From JAGLQA01 sp023135565 (GTDB lineage Bacteria; Acidobacteriota; Aminicenantia; UBA2199): a stretch of 19,270 bases of DNA. Positions 1-7,930 of the stretch are shown piece by piece. The notes under the pieces were generated by a model. The model did no database searches. It had not been told where the DNA came from and saw only the letters and a list, made by a program, of their open reading frames with translations. Location: the NCBI GenBank assembly GCA_030639305.1, contig DAOWCY010000136.1, positions 1 to 19,270 of the forward strand, read 5' to 3'. Each line of letters begins with the position of its first letter. The first letter of the stretch is position 1. The position numbers were made by a program, and so were the translations under genes.

Positions 1-364
1 AACGAAGTGAGTTTGAAATTTTAGCGAGATGAGCCGCAAGCCGGTCAATTCCCGGACGGGTGAACGAAATATGAACTGCGTGAGTTCAATTTTCTCCAAA
101 ACTGAATAGTTACCCAGAAAAAATAGGGGATAGGCAAGTAGGAAACCAATGCGAATCTCTTTCATAAACCACGCATCCGGCAATGTTAGATTTTCGTTCG
201 TAGAGGGCAGGGATGCCGAAGGCAAGAACGTCCCGCCGGTTTCCTGTATCATTGTAACATTCGAACGCACCGGCTCCGAATTGTCAATTGATAATTGGCA
301 ATTCCGCATCTGTCAATCACCGCGATTAAACGAAAACGGATACTGCCTTTTCTTTTTTTCATTT
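1..364. other. Left-edge noncoding stretch with inverted repeats
   Basis: No recognisable gene. It contains two inverted repeats: TGAACT/AGTTCA at 72-77 and 83-88, and a 12-base pair of arms at 278-289 and 293-304 (listed separately). On the minus strand a frame stays open from an ATG at 309 to the window edge (103 codons, no stop). It has no ribosome site, and its first codons lie in the AATTG-rich inverted repeat, so I do not call it a gene. The plus-strand frame from 149 runs antisense into the HEPN gene and looks like chance. Confidence 0.5.
278..304. repeat. AATTG-type inverted repeat, 12-bp arms
   Basis: The arms at 278-289 and 293-304 are complementary at 11 of 12 positions around a 3-base loop. 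The one mismatch (284/298) would be a G-U wobble in RNA. There is no T-tract, so it is not a standard terminator. It lies about 60 bases beyond the stop of the HEPN gene on the minus strand and could stabilise that transcript's 3' end or be a dispersed repeat. Its function is unknown. Confidence 0.5.
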
Positions 365-751
365 TTAGGGGTTTATGATTACTTCCAAATCTTTGATGTA
401 TTCTTGGGCTTTTTCGAGCCATTCTTTAACTTCTGCTTCATCGAAACGAACGAAATCGGCATAATCTCCTTTTTGTCTAAAATCAAACATCCGTGAAAAA
501 AACCTACCGATTTCGACTTTCACAATTCCTTCTTTAACAAAATGTTGGTTAAATAGGGAACGTATCCCGGCATGTTTGGATGAAGAGAGTTTTTTGTTTA
601 GTAATAATGCCGATATCTCATAAAAAAGGGCATAATAAATGCGGTTTACAGTGGCAGGCAATCTCTTTTTGTCAAATAGTAACGCGGCGTCTTCTATTGC
701 CTCGACAGCTTTCTCCCTGCGATAGGCGATCAGGTCCGCTTGCCAATTCAT
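365..751 (-). CDS. HEPN-domain protein, likely toxin of an MNT/HEPN pair
   Basis: A 128-residue all-helical HEPN protein of the UPF0332 type. HEPN proteins paired with small nucleotidyltransferases act as toxins, often RNases, kept inactive by the partner. Visible signs are the family segment N36-RIYYALFYE, the SSKHAG stretch near 57-62 and R64-x5-H70, close to the Rx4-6H catalytic signature. The family's FDFRQKGDYAD segment is at 89-99. It lacks the RX4HXY motif that MntA-type enzymes adenylylate, unlike the second HEPN gene at 14834-15316. Its ATG overlaps the stop of the nucleotidyltransferase by four bases (ATGA), so the two are probably translationally coupled. Family assignment is firm; toxin activity is inferred from the pairing. 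Confidence 0.85.
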   Translation of the reverse strand: MNWQADLIAYRREKAVEAIEDAALLFDKKRLPATVNRIYYALFYEISALLLNKKLSSSKHAGIRSLFNQHFVKEGIVKVEIGRFFSRMFDFRQKGDYADFVRFDEAEVKEWLEKAQEYIKDLEVIINP

Positions 752-1074
752 ATTCTAAGCGCCTCTCTTTGTACGTTCTGGTGGAAGGGCATGACTCGGG
801 CTTTCCCGGATAACCAGAATTCTTTTGAATAAACAATGATACCGAAAACGACATCGTATTCTAATTCAATATCATAGGCTAAGTCGATGACTTTCTCTTC
901 TAATGCTGTTTTTACTTCCCCGGAAATTAAGACAAGGATATCGATATCGGAGTTTGAAGTATACTCATTACGGGCAGTTGAACCGAAAAGATAAAGTTCC
1001 ACCTTATTTCCAAAGTAGGCATTCAGAACCCTTTTCAATTCCGAAACAGATGCGTTTATATTTTTTGTATTCAT
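748..1074 (-). CDS. Minimal nucleotidyltransferase (MNT), antitoxin partner of HEPN
   Basis: A 108-residue minimal nucleotidyltransferase of the DNA polymerase beta superfamily. The active-site signature is complete: G31-S32, ten residues, then D43-x-D45, with a third acidic residue at D74. In characterised MNT/HEPN pairs such enzymes modify the HEPN partner with AMP and neutralise it. It is the first gene of a two-gene operon, followed by the HEPN gene with an ATGA overlap. A sigma-70-like promoter sits just upstream (1091-1119). The ribosome site is weak (AGAG about 6 bases before the ATG). The size is typical of the stand-alone family, with no truncation. The substrate is not shown by the sequence. 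Confidence 0.88.
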   Translation of the reverse strand: MNTKNINASVSELKRVLNAYFGNKVELYLFGSTARNEYTSNSDIDILVLISGEVKTALEEKVIDLAYDIELEYDVVFGIIVYSKEFWLSGKARVMPFHQNVQREALRI

Positions 1075-1090
1075 TTTTTACTCTTTTATT

Positions 1091-1119
1091 AATATAATCT
1101 TTTTTTCCACATCTGTCAA
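1091..1119 (-). promoter_or_regulatory. Sigma-70-like promoter of the first MNT/HEPN pair
   Basis: On the minus strand, TTGACA (1114-1119) is followed by a 17-base spacer and TATATT (1091-1096). That is a perfect -35 box and a 5/6 -10 box at ideal spacing. Transcription should start near 1084, giving a leader of about 10 bases before the MNT start codon. Confidence 0.75.
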
Positions 1120-1217
1120 CCTTTGCGGCAAGCCGGATTCTTTTTGGTTCCTGCATATCGGGTTGTGGTCAGGCTAAAAAAGAATTTTTCCCATGAAGCG
1201 AACGAAAGGCACGAAGG

Positions 1218-1233
1218 CCCCGTACGCACGGGG
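1218..1233. repeat. GC-rich hairpin CCCCGT/ACGGGG
   Basis: A perfect 6-bp stem (1218-1223 with 1228-1233) around a 4-base loop. It lies in the gap between the ends of two minus-strand transcription units. No T-tract follows directly on either strand, so it is not a clear terminator. It resembles the CCCCAC/GTGGGG hairpin at 17703-17717, suggesting a dispersed GC-rich palindrome. Confidence 0.45.
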
Positions 1234-1278
1234 ATGAAAAAAAAGCGGGCAGGCCGGAAGGCCATACAAACTGTTTCG

Positions 1279-2817
1279 CTAATATTCGATTACGAGTTCG
1301 ACTCTTCGATTTATTCTCCGTTTTCCCTCGGTATTATCAGGGTAGATTAGCGGATAGTCTTCCCCGTAAGCAATTGTTTTTATTAAAGACTCATCTATCC
1401 CATTATCAGTCAATAATTTTGCCACCGTATTGGCGCGGTTCTTCGATATTTTCCAATTAGAACAATCCTCCCCTAAAGTGGATGCGTGTCCCTCTACCTT
1501 GATCCATTTTATAGAAATAGAGTAATCGTTAATCATTTTCACTATACTCTTAATTTCAGAAACCAAAGCAGGTGTTGGTTTGGATTTCCATGAGCCAAAT
1601 GAAGCAGCGCCACTAAAAGTGATGACCACACTGTTATTTCCCTTCGCCGCGGCTGTTGCAACTTTGGAACCAGCCAATCCATCGATGAATTTTTTGGCAG
1701 TCAAACCGCTGGTTAATTTCTGAGTCGTCGTATCAGAGTAATGAACCGCCTTATCAAGAATTTTACGCCACTCTGTATCGACATTTTCCTTTTTAAACTT
1801 TTTAAAAGATCGGTAAATTTTAGCGGATAACTGACTTTTATTCGCTTCTTCCTCTAATAATATTGTAGATAAGCTCCTAAATTTATCCAGTACTTCAGGT
1901 GGAAATTCCTTTATTTGTACACCTTCTTTCTTTAATTCCTGGAGGTCTCTTGAATTCATACTATCAAACAGGTTATATATGTAGTGGTAGGTATTACTGC
2001 AGACAATTTCAATTTTTTTCTTAACATCGTCCTCCAAATTATCCCAGGTTTTTTTATTGATAATAAGTGAAATAACTCCGCAGGGTTCCTGCCAACCGGG
2101 ATAATAGTAGTATTTGGGCCCCTTATGGAAATTATTTTTTTTATCGGAGTAAGGCCCCAGGAGAATAAAAGCATCGATAGCTCCTTTATCATAAGCAGGC
2201 AGAGTCTCAAACGCGGAAAACTCCTTGTGAACTTCGGCTCCAAGCCTGTCGTATATTTTTGCATCAAAGGCTAATGTGCGTATTTTCATACCGCGAAAAT
2301 CTTTAATATTTTTTATCTCTTTTTTAAACCACCCGCCCATCGCTCCGACTGTATCCCCTATTGAAAACGGTATGACACCGTAGGGTTCATACATTTCTCT
2401 CCATAATTCCAGGCCCCCTCCTCTATACAACCAGGCATACATATCCTTTGCACTCATTCCAAAGGGGACTGCACACATAAACATGTTCCCCGGTATTTCC
2501 TTTCCTTTCCAATAGGGAGAAGTACCAAAGCCCATTTCAACTTTTCCATTCGATACCTCATCAAAAACATCATCAGGTTTAATATTCTTATATTCTCCTT
2601 CTCCATTATAATAGACTTCGATATCATATTGAGTGTTTGCTATTTTTTTGAGATCATTTGCAAATTTTTCAAGACCAACTCGCTCTACTGCTAATTTACG
2701 AGGGTATACACTCAAAATTCTTAATTTTCGGGGTTCCTGGGGATCGTTTCCTGATCGGAGATATGTTCCGGTTATTAAAAACAAAATACCCAATAGTACA
2801 AAAATTTTTTTATACAT
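1279..2817 (-). CDS. DctP-like solute-binding domain fused to an OmpA peptidoglycan-binding domain
   Basis: A 512-residue exported protein. Residues 1-22 form a signal peptide or anchor (basic start, hydrophobic core, no lipobox Cys). Residues 30-345 resemble TRAP-transporter DctP binding proteins: FRGMKIR at 174-180, where R180 matches the arginine that usually holds a substrate carboxylate; LGAEV at 192-196; GAIDAF at 212-217; and EPCGVISLIINKKTWDNL at 244-261. Residues about 395-512 are an OmpA C-terminal domain with GHAS at 443-446, NWKISKNRANTV at 454-465 and NRRVEL at 503-508, the usual peptidoglycan contacts. No TRAP membrane subunits (DctQ/DctM) are near. It starts in a TAATG overlap with the caspase stop, with AGGAGG inside the caspase gene's 3' end. 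A ligand sensor tied to the cell wall fits better than an uptake protein. Domain calls are strong; the role is inferred. Confidence 0.85.
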   Translation of the reverse strand: MYKKIFVLLGILFLITGTYLRSGNDPQEPRKLRILSVYPRKLAVERVGLEKFANDLKKIANTQYDIEVYYNGEGEYKNIKPDDVFDEVSNGKVEMGFGTSPYWKGKEIPGNMFMCAVPFGMSAKDMYAWLYRGGGLELWREMYEPYGVIPFSIGDTVGAMGGWFKKEIKNIKDFRGMKIRTLAFDAKIYDRLGAEVHKEFSAFETLPAYDKGAIDAFILLGPYSDKKNNFHKGPKYYYYPGWQEPCGVISLIINKKTWDNLEDDVKKKIEIVCSNTYHYIYNLFDSMNSRDLQELKKEGVQIKEFPPEVLDKFRSLSTILLEEEANKSQLSAKIYRSFKKFKKENVDTEWRKILDKAVHYSDTTTQKLTSGLTAKKFIDGLAGSKVATAAAKGNNSVVITFSGAASFGSWKSKPTPALVSEIKSIVKMINDYSISIKWIKVEGHASTLGEDCSNWKISKNRANTVAKLLTDNGIDESLIKTIAYGEDYPLIYPDNTEGKRRINRRVELVIEY

Positions 2818-4403
2818 TATTTATCCTCCTTTTCTAGCTGTATGACTACCCGAAACCCGATCGATGAAGATGTTTCAAACGGTTTACAACCTCTACGGCG
2901 AGACACGCGACAATTATTAGGTTTTTCATCCCAGGCGCCACCACGGATGACAACATCTTTCCAATCGGTGATGTCCTTCTTATAAAGTCGGTTGGTTTCT
3001 TTATTATAGTCATCGGTGTATTCCGAGCATGTCCATTCCCAGACATTTCCTACCGTATCGTATATGTCAAAGGGATTAGAATTAAAAGATTCGACCGGGG
3101 CTGTTTTCTTCTCTTCTCCATCCCAACCCCACCGGGCGCCGCAGCCATGACAACAGGCATTTCCCACCCCTATTTCATTTCCCCACCAATAGTTTGTTCC
3201 TGTACCGGCGCGTGCGAAATATTCCCATTCGGCTTCTGTGGGTAATCTATAAGTATTTCCTGTTTGTTTAGTCAGCCAATCTGTATAAGCCACGGCGTCT
3301 TCCCAGGAGACATTAATAACAGGTCGATTGCCACGCTTCCACTTATTGGCATCCGGTTTACTGTATCCTGTAGCTTCACAAAATCGATCATATTCCTTAA
3401 AAGTGACTTCATATAGGCCTACGGCAATACTTACAACATTTACCTCATGCACCGGTTTTTCATCTTTGATGCCCTCCCCTTGTAAGTCGCCCATTTTGAA
3501 AACACCCCCGGGTATTTTTACCATTTCTGGCCCTTCACCTCCAACACTTAGAGGGTCTTTAAAAAAGCTCTTTACTAAAAATACAAATTCTCCCTCTTTA
3601 ACACCTTTAAGTTTAAGCTTGCCGTATTGAAGCTTTTGGTTTTTTCCATTGTCTTTAATGAATGAAGCAATCTCCCCGGCAGTAAGATAATTATCTTCAT
3701 TGCCGTCGGCCTTTTCTTCATTTCGAAGAGCTTTGATAAACATCTCCTGAAAAGAGGGATATTTCTGTTTCCCCTGTTTATCAGTGCAGGAGCAAAGATA
3801 TTGACGTACCGGGTACCTTAACATTGAAGCAACCGGTATCTTCAGTGCCTGTGAATCCCTGCTTTCTTTAATAAATACCATGCTGGAAAAACATGAATCA
3901 AACACCATATATACATGCTTCGCCTTTGTTATTCTCGAAAATTCATCGAAACGTCTGACCGGAAACGCTTTTGTCTTAAAATTTTTATCCTTTTCCGGGG
4001 GAGCATCTGCCGGAACCAGGAAGCTTTCACCATCTATCGTATGGGCATGACCGGAATACCAGATAAATAAACGAGATTTATTGTCGATCTTTACACTATT
4101 GAAAAATTTTCTGAGGTTATTTTCAAGTTCCTTTAAATCAAGGGCAATTCGATAGGTAACATCAAATCCTAATTTTTCAAGCTCATTTCCCACCAATATA
4201 GCATCGGATACAGCTTTACCTTTAGAAGGCCAATCTTTGTCGTTTTTGTAATTGTCGATGCCGATGACTAATGCATAACTTGAGCTGAAAGAAATATCCT
4301 GTTGATTTCCCTGGGGTGCAGCAGCCATTACTACCGATAAAAGGCTAAAAAGGACTGCTAATCCCAATAATAATAAACGTTTTGAAATTATTTTGAATTC
4401 CAT
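2817..4403 (-). CDS. Exported caspase-like (C14) protease with C-terminal SUMF1/FGE-type domain
   Basis: 528 residues from the ATG at 4403, chosen because GGAG lies 7 bases upstream and the N-terminus is then a clean signal peptide (1-30, ending MAAAPQG). The same frame is open back to an ATG at 4559, but that codon falls at the predicted transcription start. Residues 42-278 are a caspase fold: YALVIGIDNY near 43-52, catalytic His119 in YSGHAH, and catalytic Cys171 in DSCFS. The common acidic AD-x-N-x-DNYLTAGEI segment follows at about 232-245. Residues 293-523 are a SUMF1/FGE-type domain (IPGGVFKMG, VSWEDA, RLPTEAEWEYFAR, GNVWEW, RGGAW, GFRV). Of the two catalytic cysteines of formylglycine-generating enzyme, only the second (Cys498) is kept; the first aligns with Glu493. 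It is therefore probably a binding domain, not an FGE. First gene of the leftward operon. Confidence 0.87.
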   Translation of the reverse strand: MEFKIISKRLLLLGLAVLFSLLSVVMAAAPQGNQQDISFSSSYALVIGIDNYKNDKDWPSKGKAVSDAILVGNELEKLGFDVTYRIALDLKELENNLRKFFNSVKIDNKSRLFIWYSGHAHTIDGESFLVPADAPPEKDKNFKTKAFPVRRFDEFSRITKAKHVYMVFDSCFSSMVFIKESRDSQALKIPVASMLRYPVRQYLCSCTDKQGKQKYPSFQEMFIKALRNEEKADGNEDNYLTAGEIASFIKDNGKNQKLQYGKLKLKGVKEGEFVFLVKSFFKDPLSVGGEGPEMVKIPGGVFKMGDLQGEGIKDEKPVHEVNVVSIAVGLYEVTFKEYDRFCEATGYSKPDANKWKRGNRPVINVSWEDAVAYTDWLTKQTGNTYRLPTEAEWEYFARAGTGTNYWWGNEIGVGNACCHGCGARWGWDGEEKKTAPVESFNSNPFDIYDTVGNVWEWTCSEYTDDYNKETNRLYKKDITDWKDVVIRGGAWDEKPNNCRVSRRRGCKPFETSSSIGFRVVIQLEKEDK

Positions 4404-4559
4404 ATACAACTCCTTTTTTTGGGGGTATTCAGTAAGCGCCCCCTTACGCTTCGTGTTATACATATAAAAAAAACCGTTAAAAAAAGAATCCTTGTTACAG
4501 CTTTTAGGCTCCGTAGAAAAAATAATATTGCACCCACTCACAGAAATCATTTTATTCAT
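4404..4559 (-). promoter_or_regulatory. Long 5' leader of the caspase operon with alternative hairpins
   Basis: If transcription starts near 4559, about 156 bases precede the caspase start codon. Next to the ribosome site, two mutually exclusive stems can form: GGGGG/CCCCC (4421-4425 with 4439-4443) and GTAAG/CTTAC (4432-4436 with 4443-4447). They share bases around 4432-4443. Translational control is possible but unproven. Confidence 0.3.
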
Positions 4560-4565
4560 GACTGT

Positions 4566-4594
4566 ATTTTAACGTTAATACTGCGCTGTGTCAA
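4566..4594 (-). promoter_or_regulatory. Sigma-70-like promoter of the caspase/DctP-OmpA operon
   Basis: Minus strand: TTGACA (4589-4594), a 17-base spacer, then TAAAAT (4566-4571). The -35 is perfect and the -10 is 5/6. The expected start, near 4559, falls on the most upstream ATG of the caspase frame, which argues for the internal ATG at 4403 as the true start. Confidence 0.8.
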
Positions 4595-4880
4595 TAGTAA
4601 AAATTGAAAAATAATTGAAAAAACCAGCTACTCTCCGTTCAGGCTAATGCGTGATTTTGTATGGGTGATCATAGAAAATCGTCAACTCCTTAAATCGAAA
4701 TATTGGCAATATAACAGCAGGGCTGTTTAACAATAAATCTAAAACTCTGTCGGTTTCAACAGTTTTAGCTTTCGAATTGCATCATCTTACAAAATTTTCT
4801 TATACCACTGCTCCCGGGTAATGACCTGGAATCAATTTCATTAACAGTTTTTCATCAGGCGAAAAAAAAATTTCGAGAGA

Positions 4881-4909
4881 TTGAAAAAGAGAATTAAATA
4901 TGGTATTAT
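4881..4909 (+). promoter_or_regulatory. Sigma-70-like promoter of the kinase operon (main candidate)
   Basis: TTGAAA (4881-4886), a 17-base spacer, then TATTAT (4904-4909); both boxes are 5/6. It would give a leader of about 140 bases before the kinase start at 5057. Confidence 0.65.
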
Positions 4910-4932
4910 TAAAGCCTATGAGAGCAAAAAAT

Positions 4933-4961
4933 TTGACATATAACAGCGTACTAAAGAGAAT
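4933..4961 (+). promoter_or_regulatory. Second promoter candidate of the kinase operon
   Basis: A perfect TTGACA (4933-4938) is followed after 17 bases by GAGAAT (4956-4961), a 4/6 -10 box. It lies just downstream of the better-balanced candidate at 4881-4909. Either or both could drive the operon. Confidence 0.4.
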
Positions 4962-5056
4962 TATTAGGCCGCTGAGTTTTACGTATGAATATATTGAGTT
5001 TTAGGAGACAGTAAATTGATGACATATGGTATTTCTTTAAAATTAGGAGGAGAAGC

Positions 5057-7930
5057 ATGGAATCTATAAGTTTGGAAAAGTTCTATGAAGAAGTAAAAAA
5101 TAATGAACCTTGTGAGAAGATATCAGTGGAAATATCTAAATGCGGGAGCGGTTCATTTAAAATTCGTGAAACTCTTGGTAAAGGTTGCAATGGATATGTT
5201 TTTTTAGCTTTAGATAAGAACAAATTCGCTGCTCTCAGGATGAGTTATGAGAAAGATGATTTCGAAGAAAAACTTAAAACGGTAAGGATGATAATGGGAG
5301 ATGAATATAGAAAATATCTCCTGGAACTTCTTCATCCATCTATTCTCACAGAACATTTTTTTAGAGGTAAAGAGAAAACTTCTTTTAATAAGGATGTGTA
5401 TGTGAGTACATGGGAACCGGCTGATTCTACTCTTATAGATAAATTAGAAGAAAGTTTTGAAAACAAACTGAAATGGTTTATCCATTTTTTGAAGGGTTTA
5501 AAGGTGATCCACTCAAGGAGCCGTATACATTTTGATATAAAATTGGATAACCTATTTCTCGTGAATAATCAATTGAAAATCGGTGATTTTGAATACTACT
5601 TGAAGAAGGAGGATTATTTTAAGGGTAGCCCCTTTATCTGTGGAACTCCCGGATATATGGCGCCGGAGTTATTTTTGGATCGGGAAAGTGTGTCCGGCAA
5701 ATGCGACATTTTCTCTGCCGGGGTCGCTTTCTGTGAACTCTTTGCCGGAAGTGAACGTCCTTTCAATTTGATTCAAGAAGAAAACGATATGTCGGATGAA
5801 GAACAAGGATATTTCCAGGAGTTATTTGGCGACAAACACCTAACAATAATGAATGAAGGAATAAAGAACCTCTTTATCAAAAACTTCAGGATATTTAACT
5901 TTTTTAAGAAACAACTGGAGAAGAAATTAGAAACAAGCAAAATACATGGAAATGAGCATAAAATCTATGAATTGATTTTAAATATGGTAAATATCGACCC
6001 TGAAGCACGGCCTGATGTAGAGAAACTTTTATTTAAAACACATGAAGTGGTCTTTGATCCGGAATCCCTGATCGGTCAAGAACTTGTGGGCAATAGGTAT
6101 ATAGTAGAATATCTTATCGATGCTGGCGGAAGAGGAAGCGTTTTCAAAGTATTAGACAACACGGAAGGAGAAGTAAAAGCAATAAAATTATTCCCGCCTC
6201 AATATAATCTCATTAAAAAAGAATTCGATCAAATAAAAAATGAATTGCTCCAAACAAGAGACCTTTCTCATCGTAATATAGTCAAATTTTACGGTTTAGA
6301 AAGGGATGGGGATTTGAATTTCATCGTAATGGAATATATAAATGGCTTTACTCTTAGAAAGAAGTTGGAATCAAGCCGGGGGCAAAAATTAAAAGAATCG
6401 GAAGCTCTAAAGATAATGAGGCAGGTGGCTTCAGGATTAATCGAAGCCCACCGGAATGGAGCGATCCACCGGAATTTGAAGGATACAAATATTATGATTC
6501 GAACACCTGACAATATGGTGAAGATAATTAATTTCGGTTTATCCCTTAAGATAAAAAAGTCGATTTCCGTAATTACAGGGGAAGGGGCAATGGGCTCCGG
6601 GACATTACTTGTTGCCCCCCCTGAACAATTGCAAGAAATCTTGAATGAGGAAAATAAACAGACCGATGTTTGGGGATTTGGCATACTCTTATACCAATTG
6701 CTTATGGGGAAAATTCCATCAAAAATGGACCTGGAAAAAATACAGGAACGTCATTTTACCATTGCCGGGATTTCAGAGAACACCAAAACGGTAATGATGA
6801 AGTGTCTTGAAAAAGATTGGGAAAAACGATATCGCAATATGGAGGAGGTTTACGAAAAATTATTTGGAGATCAAAAAATACATGAAGATTCCATAGTCGA
6901 ATATCAGGGTAAAGTAAAGCCGGAGAATAAGAAGAAAATTTCGCTGTTTTTTCGGCAATATAAGAAAAGGGTTATTCTGGGCTTAATTTTTGCTTTAATC
7001 ACAGCAGTGATTTTGATTGTTTTGGGAACCGGGATAATTAGCAGTGGCCAAAGATACCGGATGTGGTATAGCGGTAAACCGGGCAATGCCGACACCTCCG
7101 GCGGTGGCATCGGTCTTGCGGTTTCAAGCGACGGAATTAAATGGGAGCGGTATAAAGGCAACCCGGTTTTCCCTCATGGAAAAAAAGGAAGTTTTAATGA
7201 GTTCGAATCCAGTCAACCTTTCATCGTGTATGATGGGAATTATTTTCATATGTTGTTCAGAGGTAGCAAAAATAATGAAAACGGTCTTGATTATCAAATC
7301 GGTTATACGTGCACGGCAAGTCTGAATCGATGGGATAGATACGGGTTGGTGAAAATGACATTAGACAATGGCAAGATCAAATTCCCGGGACCAATGCTTT
7401 ATATAGATGGCTATTATAAAATGTGGTATTCCGAGAATGACGATGTTTATTATGCCTGCACAAAGTCCGAAGGCCAATCGCTGTCGGAAATGATAAAAAA
7501 TGGTGAAACACCTGTTCTTTCTAAAGGAAATACCGGCGAATGGGATAAAGATGGCGTAGTCATCGGGGCCATCTTATTTGAAGAGAAGATATACCGCATG
7601 TGGTATACGGGTAAATCCGGGGAAGAAATTAAAATCGGTTATGCCACCTCCGACGATGGCATAAATTGGAACAAACATGCGGGCAACCCGGTATTTGATG
7701 ATAAAGGTGTAACCTTAGAAATGAATCCCTGTGTGCTCCACGACTCGAAAGGCTACAAAATGTATTATACGGCAGCCTTAGGGAACGAATATTATCCTGT
7801 CCGGTTGGCAACTTCTGCTGACGGTATTAATTGGGAGAAATATTCGAATGTCCCGGTACTCGACACAGGCAGCGCAGATTGGGAGAAGTCGAAAGTTTTT
7901 GTGACCGCTGTCAAGGTAGAGAAAAAATAA
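5057..7930 (+). CDS. Membrane protein with two degenerate kinase domains and a periplasmic GH43-like beta-propeller
   Basis: 957 residues; AGGAGG lies 6 bases before the ATG. Kinase domain 1 (about 34-327) has a glycine loop at 41-49, H158-F-D160, K162, N165, D177-F-E179 and APE 202-204. The lysine expected in VAIK appears to be Arg61, and DFG is DFE. Kinase domain 2 (about 347-605) keeps the glycine loop (357-362) and Lys377 but has H471-R-N473 for HRD and N492-F-G for DFG, so both catalytic aspartates are Asn. One membrane helix (639-661) follows a basic stretch, placing the C-terminus outside. Residues 665-955 repeat a blade pattern, (Y/K)MWY followed by x-A-x-S-x-DGI-x-W and NPVF, typical of five-bladed GH43/32-like propellers. 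Domain 2 looks like a pseudokinase; domain 1 may have weak or altered activity. The propeller probably binds a glycan or a partner. First gene of the rightward operon. Confidence 0.85.
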   Translation: MESISLEKFYEEVKNNEPCEKISVEISKCGSGSFKIRETLGKGCNGYVFLALDKNKFAALRMSYEKDDFEEKLKTVRMIMGDEYRKYLLELLHPSILTEHFFRGKEKTSFNKDVYVSTWEPADSTLIDKLEESFENKLKWFIHFLKGLKVIHSRSRIHFDIKLDNLFLVNNQLKIGDFEYYLKKEDYFKGSPFICGTPGYMAPELFLDRESVSGKCDIFSAGVAFCELFAGSERPFNLIQEENDMSDEEQGYFQELFGDKHLTIMNEGIKNLFIKNFRIFNFFKKQLEKKLETSKIHGNEHKIYELILNMVNIDPEARPDVEKLLFKTHEVVFDPESLIGQELVGNRYIVEYLIDAGGRGSVFKVLDNTEGEVKAIKLFPPQYNLIKKEFDQIKNELLQTRDLSHRNIVKFYGLERDGDLNFIVMEYINGFTLRKKLESSRGQKLKESEALKIMRQVASGLIEAHRNGAIHRNLKDTNIMIRTPDNMVKIINFGLSLKIKKSISVITGEGAMGSGTLLVAPPEQLQEILNEENKQTDVWGFGILLYQLLMGKIPSKMDLEKIQERHFTIAGISENTKTVMMKCLEKDWEKRYRNMEEVYEKLFGDQKIHEDSIVEYQGKVKPENKKKISLFFRQYKKRVILGLIFALITAVILIVLGTGIISSGQRYRMWYSGKPGNADTSGGGIGLAVSSDGIKWERYKGNPVFPHGKKGSFNEFESSQPFIVYDGNYFHMLFRGSKNNENGLDYQIGYTCTASLNRWDRYGLVKMTLDNGKIKFPGPMLYIDGYYKMWYSENDDVYYACTKSEGQSLSEMIKNGETPVLSKGNTGEWDKDGVVIGAILFEEKIYRMWYTGKSGEEIKIGYATSDDGINWNKHAGNPVFDDKGVTLEMNPCVLHDSKGYKMYYTAALGNEYYPVRLATSADGINWEKYSNVPVLDTGSADWEKSKVFVTAVKVEKK

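Larger units (their letters stand above)
4595..5056. other. Divergent intergenic region between the two signalling operons
   Basis: About 460 AT-rich bases between the leftward promoter and the first kinase gene. They hold two rightward promoter candidates (4881-4909 and 4933-4961) and an inverted repeat CTAAAACT/AGTTTTAG (4739-4746 with 4761-4768, 14-base loop) that could be an operator. A 28-codon frame at 4918-5004 has no ribosome site. No RNA gene was recognised. Confidence 0.5.

Noticed and set aside
149..496. Plus-strand 115-codon frame over the HEPN gene end
   Set aside because: It is antisense to a well-supported HEPN gene, lacks a ribosome site and has no domain signal.
2820..2950. 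3' end of the caspase-SUMF1 gene as a variable region of a diversity-generating retroelement
   Set aside because: SUMF1/C-lectin ends are typical targets, but the segment is not enriched in adenine-derived Asn codons, and no template repeat or reverse transcriptase is present in the window.
4918..5004. 28-codon basic reading frame upstream of the kinase gene
   Set aside because: No ribosome site; it overlaps a promoter candidate and has no recognisable motif.
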